Source: Treponema sp. (lineage in GTDB: Bacteria > Spirochaetota > Spirochaetia > Treponematales > Treponemataceae). From it: DNA of 64,000 bases. A program made the position numbers and the translations under genes. Under the pieces are notes generated by a model. It was given only the letters and a program-made list of their open reading frames with translations. It was not told the DNA's origin and did not search any database. Positions 37,275-46,018 of this stretch are shown in pieces. Every line of letters begins with the position of its first letter. Within the stretch, counting starts at the first letter, position 1. The DNA lies in the NCBI GenBank assembly GCA_012520945.1, contig JAAYNH010000081.1:1-64000 (forward strand), written 5' to 3'.

Positions 37275-39551
37275 ATGCGTAAATTATTCATATGTGTTTT
37301 GTTAATATTATTATTTTCAATAGTGTGTTTTTCACAAAAATGGAAAAGCCCTTATAATAAACCTCCTGTATTTCCTCCTGCAAAAACACATCCTAGATTA
37401 TGTTTTACAAATGCAAAACTTGAACAGATTAAACAAAATTTTTTACATGAAGAAAATCTTTTTGCTTATAAAGAATACCAAAGGTTAATAAAAAATAAAA
37501 AGATAGTTTTTTTTGAAAAAAAGTTTGATGGGAAAATTTTGGGTTATATTGAAGCATATGCATTTAATGCACTTGTTGAAAAAGATAAAAGTTTTGCGAC
37601 ATTAGCATATGAGTCTCTTCTTAAGTGTTTTTCAACATTAAATGTAGAAGATATATATGATAAGTATAGACCTATTGGACAATTGATGTTTACTGCAAGT
37701 GAAGTTTATGACTGGTGTTATTATTATTTAACTAAAAGCCAAAAACAAAAAATAATTAATGAAGTTTTAAAAATTGCTGAACATATGGAAATAGGTTGTC
37801 CGCCGGCAAAACAAGGAAGTTTTACAGGACATGGTTGTGAATCACAATTGTTAAAAAATTATCTAGCTTTTTCAATTGCAATTTTTGATGAACGTCCGGA
37901 TGTTTGGGATTTTGTTGCGGGGCGTCTGTTTGATGATTTTGTTCCGGCAAGGAATTTTTATTATGAAGCAGGTTTATTGAATTTTCAGGGTTCAAACTAT
38001 GGACCGTATCGAGGAAGTTTTGATATTTGGTGTTCTTTATTATTTGAGAGAATGGATGTAAAAAATCCTTTTGAGAAAAATCAAAATAAAAGTTTGGATG
38101 CATTTTTATATTATGAAAGGCCAGACGGACAGATGTGGCGTATCGGTGATGACGTGGGGGAACGTTATGCAACATATTCAAAAAATCATTATGCATACTA
38201 TTCATTTTATGCAGCAATGATAGGACAAAACCCCTTTTTAAAAAATTATGCCAAAAAATTACTAAATAATTTTAATAAATTTAATTATAACAAAAGTGGA
38301 GAAAGTGATGATACCATAACTCCCATACAATTTTTAATTTTTAATGATATAGAACTAAAATGTGAATCCATAGAATCTATGCCACTTGTGCGTTTTAATA
38401 AAAGCCCAATGGGTGAATATTTTGCACGAAACTCTTGGACAAATGATGCAACAGCCGTTCATATGAAAATTGGAGAATGGAATTCTGCAAATCATGAACA
38501 TAGAGATAGTGGTACATTTGAAATTTTTTCCGGTACAATTTTAGCTTCCGATTCCGGTTATTATGTTGCAGGAGGAATTGGTGGCGGTTATAAAAGCGAT
38601 ACTACACAAAAATATTTGCACGGAACAATAGCCCATAATTGTCTTTTGATAGAAGGAGAAACAGTAACTCCTGAAGATTACGGTGGACAAACAAATGTGG
38701 GAGAAGTAAAAACAATAAAAGAATTTTTAGCAAATGAAAAGTATAATTTTGCAAAGATAATTTCAAATGCACATCATATGAAAGAAAATGAAAAAGGTTT
38801 TGTGCTTTTAAGCGGAGATCTTTCAAATGCATATATTCATGCAAATTTTGTTCAAAGAACGATGTTAGCTTTTTTTACTAATGAAAAAGAAAAGCCACTG
38901 TCATTTTTTGTATTTGATAAAATAGACACAAAAAAAAATGCGAATCCGGTTTTTTTGTTACATACTCAAGTTGAACCTATAGTAAAAAATAAACAAATTG
39001 AAGTAGATAATAAATATGGAATAAAATTATGCATGACAAGTTTGTTACCAAAACAAATAGATGTAAAAAAAATTGGAGGAGAAGGAAAGCAGTTTGATGT
39101 TGCCGGAATAAATTTTCCTCCACAAATAGAAGTGAAAAAAGATATAGTTGCAGAAATAGGCTGGGGAAGAGTTGAAATTCGAGAAGTAAAAAATATAATT
39201 GATAAAAATAATGATTCAATTTTTTTTAATGTGTTTGATGTAAAAAGAGAAAAGTTTAATAACGATTTAGAAATAAGTGATGATGAATGGAAGCTAACTG
39301 AAAGGGAAAATATTTATATTGCAGAAAATAATAAAATGTGTGTTATTTTTTGTGATAGTTTTGAAATTAATAATATTGAAATTGTTATAGAAAAAAGTAA
39401 AAAACAAAATATGAAAGAAGTTTTTATATATGGTTTACGAAGTGGAACATGGATTGTTAATGATGTCAAAATGAATGTAGCTGAAAAAGAAAATTATTTA
39501 TGGCTGAACAATTATGACTTAGAAGTTGTAAAAATGCTTAGAATAAAGTAA
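37275..39551 (+). CDS. Heparinase II/III-type polysaccharide lyase (PL21-like), secreted
   Basis: 758 aa with a signal peptide (about 1-20, ending FSQ). It follows Pedobacter heparinase II along its whole length: KTHPRL near 37, EVYDWCY near 143, the catalytic-region GHGCE (His and Glu near 187-190), YERPDGQMW near 275, then NHEHRDSG (about 406), ASDSGYY (about 425) and GTIAHNCLL (about 450), where heparinase II binds zinc. It should cleave heparin, heparan sulfate or a related uronate polymer by beta-elimination in the periplasm or outside. No sulfatase or transporter is adjacent; yhbY follows after 10 nt. Confidence 0.85.
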   Translation: MRKLFICVLLILLFSIVCFSQKWKSPYNKPPVFPPAKTHPRLCFTNAKLEQIKQNFLHEENLFAYKEYQRLIKNKKIVFFEKKFDGKILGYIEAYAFNALVEKDKSFATLAYESLLKCFSTLNVEDIYDKYRPIGQLMFTASEVYDWCYYYLTKSQKQKIINEVLKIAEHMEIGCPPAKQGSFTGHGCESQLLKNYLAFSIAIFDERPDVWDFVAGRLFDDFVPARNFYYEAGLLNFQGSNYGPYRGSFDIWCSLLFERMDVKNPFEKNQNKSLDAFLYYERPDGQMWRIGDDVGERYATYSKNHYAYYSFYAAMIGQNPFLKNYAKKLLNNFNKFNYNKSGESDDTITPIQFLIFNDIELKCESIESMPLVRFNKSPMGEYFARNSWTNDATAVHMKIGEWNSANHEHRDSGTFEIFSGTILASDSGYYVAGGIGGGYKSDTTQKYLHGTIAHNCLLIEGETVTPEDYGGQTNVGEVKTIKEFLANEKYNFAKIISNAHHMKENEKGFVLLSGDLSNAYIHANFVQRTMLAFFTNEKEKPLSFFVFDKIDTKKNANPVFLLHTQVEPIVKNKQIEVDNKYGIKLCMTSLLPKQIDVKKIGGEGKQFDVAGINFPPQIEVKKDIVAEIGWGRVEIREVKNIIDKNNDSIFFNVFDVKREKFNNDLEISDDEWKLTERENIYIAENNKMCVIFCDSFEINNIEIVIEKSKKQNMKEVFIYGLRSGTWIVNDVKMNVAEKENYLWLNNYDLEVVKMLRIK

Positions 39552-39561
39552 ACTTAAAAAC

Positions 39562-39858
39562 ATGGTTGAATTGAATAGTAAGCAGAGAAAGACTTTAGAA
39601 AAATTTGCTCATTTGTTAAATCCTGTTGTGATTGTTGGCAGTGCCGGTGTAACAGAAGGCCTTTTAGCTATGGTTGATTCTTCTTTGAGTGCACATGAAT
39701 TAATTAAAATAAAATTTAATGAGTATAAAGAAGATAAAATAGAATTGACAAAAAAAATTTGTTCTCAGTGTAATGCAGCCTTAGTAAGAATAATTGGAAA
39801 TAATGCAATTTTATTTCGTCAAGCGGAAAAATCTGAAGATAGAAAAATTAAAATTTAA
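39562..39858 (+). CDS. yhbY: YhbY-family CRM-domain RNA-binding protein
   Basis: 98 aa, a single CRM (YhbY) domain that binds pre-50S particles. It has LNSKQRKTLEKFAHLLNPVVIVG, the GXXG-type VGSAGVTEGLL and the late IIGNNAILFRQ. Gap of 10 nt after the heparinase-like gene and no Shine-Dalgarno, so it is probably cotranscribed. Confidence 0.92.
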   Translation: MVELNSKQRKTLEKFAHLLNPVVIVGSAGVTEGLLAMVDSSLSAHELIKIKFNEYKEDKIELTKKICSQCNAALVRIIGNNAILFRQAEKSEDRKIKI

Positions 39859-39891
39859 TTTTTTATTTTAGAAAAAAATGTTTTTAAAAAT

Positions 39892-39931
39892 ACAACGACT
39901 TAAAATAAAATTTAAGTTGTATATTTTTTTT
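39892..39931 (+). terminator. Terminator after yhbY
   Basis: Imperfect AT-rich stem (ACAAC-gac-TTAAA against TTTAAGTTGT) followed by ATATTTTTTTTAT. AT-richness lowers certainty. Confidence 0.55.
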
Positions 39932-39946
39932 ATATTTTTTTTGATC

Positions 39947-39976
39947 TTGTTTTAATATCCGTTTTTTTAATATAAT
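39947..39976 (+). promoter_or_regulatory. Promoter of the second acyltransferase-GT8 unit
   Basis: TTGTTT (39947-39952), 18 nt, consensus TATAAT (39971-39976). The ATG at 39975 lies inside the -10 box, so translation must begin at 39987, leaving a leader of only a few nt and no Shine-Dalgarno. Confidence 0.55.
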
Positions 39977-39986
39977 GTACATATAT

Positions 39987-40772
39987 ATGAAAGAAAAAAG
40001 AAAAGTGATTTATTATTCTGATGAATTGAATGATGAATTTTCCTTGACTCAAATTACAACGAGGAAAATAGATGCAGCTTATGATTATGACGGAAAACCA
40101 TTTACACGTTGTTTAGCAAGATTGATTATATATAGAATTATAGCTATTCCTTTGGCGGCTTTGTTTTTGAAAATTAAGTTTGGACATAAAATAGAAAATA
40201 AAAATATTATCAAAGAATTTTATAAAAAACATAAAAAGGGCTTTTTTATTTATGGCAATCATACAAATGATATGGCAGATGCTTATATTCCAACGATGAT
40301 TACTTTGCCAAGAGCCGCATATGTAATTGTGCATGCAAATAATGTATCTATTCCGATTATGGGAAAATTTACTCCCTATTTGGGAGCAATTCCTTTGCCT
40401 GATGATTTTACTGCAGCACGCAATTTTAATCAAAGCATAAAAAAGAAAATTGAAAAAAAATGTGCGATTATAATTTATCCGGAGGCACACATTTGGCCAT
40501 ACTATACAAAAATTCGCTCCTTTTCTGATACATCATTTAGATATCCTGTGCAATATAATGTCCCTGTTTTTGCTTTTACAAATGTATATCAAAAAAGACG
40601 TTTTAGAAAACTTCCCAAAATGATTACATACATAGATGGTCCGTTTTTTTTAGATAAAACTTTGACAGTTAAAGAACAAAAAAAAATATTACGTGATAAT
40701 GTTTATGCGGCAATGTGCGAACGAAGCAAGTTAAATAATGTTGAATATATTCGTTATGAAAAAAAAGTTTAA
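39987..40772 (+). CDS. PlsC-type acyltransferase (second copy)
   Basis: 261 aa of the acyltransferase superfamily with the HX4D motif in GNHTNDMAD (about 90-98) and IYPEAHIWPYY near 167 in place of the Glu-Gly block. A hydrophobic stretch lies near 44-60. It begins MKEKRKVIYYSDELNDEFS. The downstream neighbour is a GT8 glycosyltransferase, mirroring the pair at 26661-28437. Substrate unknown. Confidence 0.75.
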   Translation: MKEKRKVIYYSDELNDEFSLTQITTRKIDAAYDYDGKPFTRCLARLIIYRIIAIPLAALFLKIKFGHKIENKNIIKEFYKKHKKGFFIYGNHTNDMADAYIPTMITLPRAAYVIVHANNVSIPIMGKFTPYLGAIPLPDDFTAARNFNQSIKKKIEKKCAIIIYPEAHIWPYYTKIRSFSDTSFRYPVQYNVPVFAFTNVYQKRRFRKLPKMITYIDGPFFLDKTLTVKEQKKILRDNVYAAMCERSKLNNVEYIRYEKKV

Positions 40773-40811
40773 GAATAGTAAATATTTTTAAAATATAGTT
40801 TAGGGGTTATT

Positions 40812-41654
40812 ATGATTAATATTTTATTTTCCGGTAATAAAAAAGTATTTGACGGTATGTTAACATGTATGCTTTCTATATTTAAAAGAACAAAAACAAC
40901 AGAGCCGTTTTGTTTTCATGTTATGACTATGGATGTTTCGCAATTAAAGGAAGATTATGTTCCTATCTCCAACGAACAAATTTCTTTTATTGAGAAAGTT
41001 GCAAAAAAATATAATCCGAATAATTGTGTAAAAAAAATTGATGTTACGGAAATTTATGCAAAAGAATTTGCCGGATGTCCAAATGAAAATGCATATTGTT
41101 CACCCTATACTTTGTTACGTCTTTTTGCTGATATGGTTTTGAAAGATATTAAAGGAAAACTTTTATATTTAGATATTGATATAATGTTTAACAGAGATAT
41201 TCGTAATTTGTATGATATTGATATTTCGAATTATGAATATGCCGCAGCTCCTGACCATTACGGTAAATATTTAATTCGACCCGATTATATTAATGCCGGT
41301 GTTATTTTATTTAATATGGAAGAATGTCTTAAAACAGGTTTGTTTGAAAAAGCAAGGGCGCAAATTAAAAGAAAAAAATGGACATTTGCAGATCAAGATG
41401 CTATTTGGCACAGCACCACAAAGAAAAAAATTTTACCACAAAGATTTAATGACCAAAAATTTTTATGGAAGCATACAATTGTAAGGCATTTTTCGCAAAG
41501 ACTTTTTTGGTTGCCTTATCCTCATGTGGATAATATAAAACAATGGCATATTTTTAAGGTGCATAAAATTTTTAAGTATGATGTTTTTGATGATTGTTTG
41601 TTTGAATATATATATTTGAAAAAATGTTTTGAAAATGAATTGGAGAAAAAATGA
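40812..41654 (+). CDS. Glycosyltransferase family 8 protein (second copy)
   Basis: 280 aa. It has the GT8 opening MINILFSGNKKVFDGML, the DXD motif in LYLDIDIMFN (about 118-127), the NAGVILFNM block (about 162-170) and a late IKQWHIFKVHK. AGGGG precedes the ATG. It overlaps the next gene by 4 nt (ATGA). Acceptor probably an envelope glycolipid; not determinable here. Confidence 0.88.
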   Translation: MINILFSGNKKVFDGMLTCMLSIFKRTKTTEPFCFHVMTMDVSQLKEDYVPISNEQISFIEKVAKKYNPNNCVKKIDVTEIYAKEFAGCPNENAYCSPYTLLRLFADMVLKDIKGKLLYLDIDIMFNRDIRNLYDIDISNYEYAAAPDHYGKYLIRPDYINAGVILFNMEECLKTGLFEKARAQIKRKKWTFADQDAIWHSTTKKKILPQRFNDQKFLWKHTIVRHFSQRLFWLPYPHVDNIKQWHIFKVHKIFKYDVFDDCLFEYIYLKKCFENELEKK

Positions 41655-42484
41655 TGCAATTTAAATATTACAAAAAGTATTTTGGATTTATTAGTTTATT
41701 CATTTTAAAAACTATGATAATTTTTGCCACAGGTTTTTCAGAATTTGAAATTGAACAAATTAATAATTTTCATCAATTGCGTATGGAAATGAAAGCATAT
41801 GACAATACGGAATCTGCACTAAAAAAGCTTGATGAATTTTCTGAAAAAATTGCAAATAATGAAATACAAGAAAATCTTAAAGAAGAAGCAAAGTTTTATT
41901 TTGATGTATGTATTGATTGGGAAAGATATAATTGGCTTTATGAAATGGATAGAAAAAAAAATGAACTTAAAAATATGATGCTTGATATTTATAACAGAGC
42001 AGAAACATTTTTAAAAAATCATGAAAAAGAAAAATTAAATCCTTGGATATACGGTTGTGTAGGTGATATAATTTCTTCAACACTGCAATATCTTTCACTA
42101 GGAGAAGCAATGAAACAAGGATTAGCAATTAAAAAACTTTATGAGCAAAGTTTGGAGTTAGATGAAAATATAAGCTGGGTTTTAATGAATTTTGGTCAAT
42201 GGTATTTTCATGCACCGACGTTTGCAGGTGGAGGTAAAAAAAAGGCACTAGTTTTTTTTGAAAAAGCCATAAACGTTTGTAAAACCGAAAGTGAAAGTTT
42301 TTATGCAAATATGGTTTTATCACAATGTCTTTTTGAATTAAATAGAAAAGATGAGTGTGATGCGGCTTTGTCCATCATGGATAAGCTAACACCTCACTCA
42401 ACATTTGTAGCATTTTTAAAAAAACTTAACGCTGATGGTTTCTCTTATTATTATTATGTAGTTAATCGCGATAAGTTTGAATAA
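41651..42484 (+). CDS. Exported TPR-like helical protein
   Basis: 277 aa. An N-terminal hydrophobic segment (about 12-27, ending FATG) could be a signal peptide or anchor. The rest is helical, with one clear tetratricopeptide-like unit near 185-215 (GKKKALVFFEKAINVCKTES) and NFGQWYFHAPTFAGGG before it. I do not recognise a named family. Coupled to the GT8 gene by an ATGA overlap. Converges on pfk with a 3-nt gap and no terminator. Confidence 0.7.
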   Translation: MMQFKYYKKYFGFISLFILKTMIIFATGFSEFEIEQINNFHQLRMEMKAYDNTESALKKLDEFSEKIANNEIQENLKEEAKFYFDVCIDWERYNWLYEMDRKKNELKNMMLDIYNRAETFLKNHEKEKLNPWIYGCVGDIISSTLQYLSLGEAMKQGLAIKKLYEQSLELDENISWVLMNFGQWYFHAPTFAGGGKKKALVFFEKAINVCKTESESFYANMVLSQCLFELNRKDECDAALSIMDKLTPHSTFVAFLKKLNADGFSYYYYVVNRDKFE

Positions 42485-42487
42485 AAA

Positions 42488-43855
42488 TTAATCGAAGCAA
42501 TAATTTTTTGCAATTAACGATTCTTTGTCATTCACCATTAAAATTGGTTGACCTGTTGCATCCAAAGTGTCTCTCCACAAAGAGCCTTCAGGGTTAACCT
42601 TGTTTCGGCGTGCTGTTACTAAAGCTGTAGGCAAGTGAACAAACTTATCGTGCAAAAGACCAACAACAGTTTTTGTTTTTCCTGCCATTGCTGCATGAAC
42701 TGCATTGTTGCCTAATCGTTCACAATAAATTGAGTCGTGCGGAGATGTTACTGAAGAACGAATTTGATAACTTGGATCAATGTATTTTAAGTTTATGTGG
42801 ATTTTTTTCTTTTCAAAATATTCTGTAATTTTATTTTTTAAAAGCAAACCTATATCACTTAATCTTGTGTTCCCTGATGCATCCTTTTCGCCGGAAGATT
42901 CCTGCAAGTCTTGACCTGCTCCTTCTGCAACAACTACAACTGCATGACCTCTTCTTGCAAGCCGTTTTTCCAAACTGCATAAAAAGCCGTCTTTGCCTTC
43001 AAGATCAAAAGGAACTTCAGGAATAAGACAGAAGTTTGTTTCATGGCTTGCAATTGCTGTTGCAGACGCGATGAATCCGGAATGGCGACCCATAAGTTTT
43101 ATAAGACCAATGCCATTAATGTGTGAATGTGCTTCCATATGTGCAGCCGCAACTGCTTCTGTTGCTTTTTCAACTGCAGTATCAAAACCGAAAGATTTTT
43201 GAATGTAAAGTAAATCATTGTCTACGGTTTTTGGTATACCTACAACACTAACCTTTAGACCGCGTTTTTCAATTTCTTGAGCAACTTCTAAAGCTCCTCT
43301 TTGTGTTCCGTCGCCACCAATAATAAAAAGCATATTAATATTCATTGCTTCAATAGCGTCAACTATATCAGTTACTCTGTCGCCACCACCGCGACTTGTA
43401 CCTAAAAAAGAGCCACCCGTTCTGTGAATATCGTCCACAACGTCAGGATCCAAGTCTATAGGTTCAAAGCCGTGATCTGAGAAAAATCCTTTGAAACCAT
43501 AACTAATTCCACGAATACGACGGACGCCGTATCGATTATACAGACAACGAACAATAGCACGAATAACATCATTTATGCCCGGACACAAGCCTCCGCAAGT
43601 GCAAATTGCGGCATTTACATGTTTTGGATTAAAATAAATATATTCTCGCGGTCCGGCTTTTTGAATCAAATTATGTGCAAAACTGTCAGCCTCTTCTTTT
43701 GAGTCTTTATCATAGACACTAACGTTAAAACGAATGCATTCGTTGTCTTTTACATAGTTTGCCTTAAAGTCGCCGTAAATATTTGAAAGTTCAATAGGTG
43801 AACGAACTTTACATTCACCAAGTGTTTCAATAGTAAAATCAAATTTATCTGTCAC
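42488..43855 (-). CDS. pfkA: 6-phosphofructokinase (ATP/PPi family, long form)
   Basis: 455 aa. Phosphorylates fructose 6-phosphate in glycolysis. Motifs: [10 protein letters not shown] (about 88), GGDGTQ (about 181), PKTVDND (about 210), MGRHSG (about 256). Gly in GGDG is the residue of ATP users, while Lys in PKTVDND is shared with PPi enzymes; this mixture is found in long ATP-dependent forms. GGAGG at 43865-43861 fixes a GTG start at 43855 rather than the ATG at 43903, which lies upstream of that site. Confidence 0.88.
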   Translation of the reverse strand: MTDKFDFTIETLGECKVRSPIELSNIYGDFKANYVKDNECIRFNVSVYDKDSKEEADSFAHNLIQKAGPREYIYFNPKHVNAAICTCGGLCPGINDVIRAIVRCLYNRYGVRRIRGISYGFKGFFSDHGFEPIDLDPDVVDDIHRTGGSFLGTSRGGGDRVTDIVDAIEAMNINMLFIIGGDGTQRGALEVAQEIEKRGLKVSVVGIPKTVDNDLLYIQKSFGFDTAVEKATEAVAAAHMEAHSHINGIGLIKLMGRHSGFIASATAIASHETNFCLIPEVPFDLEGKDGFLCSLEKRLARRGHAVVVVAEGAGQDLQESSGEKDASGNTRLSDIGLLLKNKITEYFEKKKIHINLKYIDPSYQIRSSVTSPHDSIYCERLGNNAVHAAMAGKTKTVVGLLHDKFVHLPTALVTARRNKVNPEGSLWRDTLDATGQPILMVNDKESLIAKNYCFD

Positions 43856-43959
43856 ATAAGCCTCCAGTATATGTATAGTAATAATATCTGCATAAAATTT
43901 CAAGAGATAAAAAACAGAGTGTAAAAAACAGATACAAAAAAATCTAAGAAAATTTTGAA

Positions 43960-43988
43960 TTGTGTATTTAATATATTTTTGTTATAAT
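43960..43988 (+). promoter_or_regulatory. Leaderless-type promoter of the RluA-family gene
   Basis: TTGTGT (43960-43965), 17 nt, TATAAT (43983-43988) with an upstream TG one base before it (extended -10), then 6 nt to the ATG at 43995. No Shine-Dalgarno. Confidence 0.65.
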
Positions 43989-43994
43989 TGCCAC

Positions 43995-44750
43995 ATGAAA
44001 GATGCATTGAATTATACAGTTATATATTATGATGATGACATTGTGGTGTTGAATAAAAAATCAGGTTTGCTTGTTGCTGCAGACCGTTACGATACAAATG
44101 CTCTTCGTTTAGATAAATTAGCAGAAAAAGAATTCGGCACATTGTTTGCAGTACATAGAATAGATAAAGATACTTCCGGTATTGTTCTTTACGCAAGAAA
44201 TGCAGATGCTCATAAAAATATTTCACAAGCATTTGAAAAGCGTCTTGTAAAAAAAACATACCATGCACTTGTGTATGGGCGACCTATGTGGGAAAATCTT
44301 ACAGTTGAATTACCGCTTTTACCGGATGGAGATGCTCGACACAGAACTGTTGTAAATAAACGCATTGGAAAAAAATCTTTAACAATATTTCGCAATATAG
44401 GTAGTGCAGGACAGTTTTCATGGATTGAAGCAAAACCTATCACCGGTCGTACTCATCAAATTCGTGTGCATTTAGCAGAAAGCGGTTTGAGTATAGTTTG
44501 CGATCCACTTTATAGTGGTAATCAAAAACCTGTTCGGCTTTCAGAAATTAAGCGTTCGTATCGTGGTGATGTTTTTGAAGAGCGACCTCTTTTGAACAGA
44601 CTCGGACTTCATGCATATGAACTTACATTGGAACATCCTAAAACTGCAGAAGAAGTTACATTTACTGCTCCGTATTGGAAAGATATGAATAGCTTAAGAA
44701 ATCAGTTGGCAAAATTATATAAAACTGATCCGCTAAAAATATCGCAGTAA
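43995..44750 (+). CDS. RluA-family pseudouridine synthase
   Basis: 251 aa, converts uridine to pseudouridine in rRNA or tRNA. The catalytic Asp lies in VHRIDKDTSG (about 55-64); KKTYHALVYG, ITGRTHQIRVHL and CDPLYSG follow in family order. There is no S4 domain, so it resembles the short RluA/TruC-like types; target not predictable. Converges on the CBS protein gene with a 2-nt gap. Confidence 0.92.
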   Translation: MKDALNYTVIYYDDDIVVLNKKSGLLVAADRYDTNALRLDKLAEKEFGTLFAVHRIDKDTSGIVLYARNADAHKNISQAFEKRLVKKTYHALVYGRPMWENLTVELPLLPDGDARHRTVVNKRIGKKSLTIFRNIGSAGQFSWIEAKPITGRTHQIRVHLAESGLSIVCDPLYSGNQKPVRLSEIKRSYRGDVFEERPLLNRLGLHAYELTLEHPKTAEEVTFTAPYWKDMNSLRNQLAKLYKTDPLKISQ

Positions 44751-44752
44751 AA

Positions 44753-46018
44753 TTATACAAAACTAATTCGCACTAAAACAATTTTTCTGTCGTATTGTTC
44801 TTCCACTGTGTAAACAACATTACCACGTTTTATAGCCTCTCCGGAATTAGGTAATGTGCCGAATTGTTCTAAAAGCCATCCGCCAAAAGTTTCAAATTCT
44901 TCACTTTCTAAATTTAATTTAAAAAATTCATTTATAGTTTGTAACGGAATGTCTCCAGGTACGCGGTATTGAGCATGATTTAAAATTTCAATGCGTTCTT
45001 CCGGTGGAATGTCAATTTTTGCATATTCGTCTGTAATTCTGCCAAAGACGGCTTTTAAAATATCGTCCATTGTAACAATACCTGAAACCGAACCATGCTC
45101 ATCTATGGCAATGGCAATATTTTGTTTTTCTGTTTTAAATAGATGTAAAAGATTTTCTGCCGTTTTCGTTTCCGGTATAAAAAGAGGTTCAAGCATAACT
45201 TTTTTTAATTGGAAACTGTTTGATTTATTTTTATAAAAAAGAACATCTTTGTAATGAATGATGCCGGTAATTGTTGCAGGTGTTTCTGAAAAAACGGCAA
45301 GTCTTGAAAAACCTGAATTGGAAAAGGCTTCTACGGTTTCTTCATAAGTTGATTTTTCATCAATTGCAACAATGCTTGTACGATGATTCATGATGTCTCG
45401 CGTGCGTAAATCAGTAAATTCAAATATTTTGTTAAGCATGGTTTTTTCACCACTTTCTAAAGTACCTTCTTGATTTCCAACGTCTATTAGTGTTTTTAAT
45501 TCTTCTTCAGTAACAACAGGGGTTGCATCTTTGTTAATACCTTTTTCAATTTTGTTAATCATTTTTAAAACAATTGAAAAAACCTTTGTTACCGGTGCTA
45601 AAATAAATTTAACAATAGAAAGTGGAGTTGCAAATTTTAGTGCAGTTTTTTCAGGATGATACGTTGCAACTGTTTTTGGCAAGACTTCACTAAAAATAAT
45701 TATGATAATTGACATTACAAAAGTTGCAAGAGCTGTTCCTTTGTTACCAATTAACGAAATTGCTAATGCTGTTGCCAAAGAAGAAGAAAGAGAATTTACA
45801 AAATTGTTGCCTATTAAAATAGTTGTTAAAAGATCATCAATGTTGTTTTTTAATTTGGCAACCTTTTTGGCTCCACTTTTTTTTTCTTGAAGCATTTGTT
45901 TTAATTTAATTTTTGATATGGAAAGATAGGCAGATTCACATGATGAAAAAAAAGCGGAGAAAAGTAAAAGAATAATTAAAGTAACAATATATGCAATTAA
46001 TTGAAAAGTTGAAATCAA
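44753..46018 (-). CDS. CNNM/CorC-family transporter-like protein with CBS pair (copy 2)
   Basis: 421 aa. DUF21/CNNM membrane domain with four hydrophobic segments (about 5-165, SACESAYLSISKIKLKQ). Two CBS domains span about 205-330 (TRDIMNHRTSIVAIDE, IAIDEHGSVSGIVTMDDILKAVFG), followed by a CorC/HlyC domain. Usually linked to Mg or Co efflux. TTG initiator: AGGAGG ends 6 nt upstream and no ATG is available; it overlaps the upstream gene by 4 nt. Confidence 0.88.
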   Translation of the reverse strand: MISTFQLIAYIVTLIILLLFSAFFSSCESAYLSISKIKLKQMLQEKKSGAKKVAKLKNNIDDLLTTILIGNNFVNSLSSSLATALAISLIGNKGTALATFVMSIIIIIFSEVLPKTVATYHPEKTALKFATPLSIVKFILAPVTKVFSIVLKMINKIEKGINKDATPVVTEEELKTLIDVGNQEGTLESGEKTMLNKIFEFTDLRTRDIMNHRTSIVAIDEKSTYEETVEAFSNSGFSRLAVFSETPATITGIIHYKDVLFYKNKSNSFQLKKVMLEPLFIPETKTAENLLHLFKTEKQNIAIAIDEHGSVSGIVTMDDILKAVFGRITDEYAKIDIPPEERIEILNHAQYRVPGDIPLQTINEFFKLNLESEEFETFGGWLLEQFGTLPNSGEAIKRGNVVYTVEEQYDRKIVLVRISFV

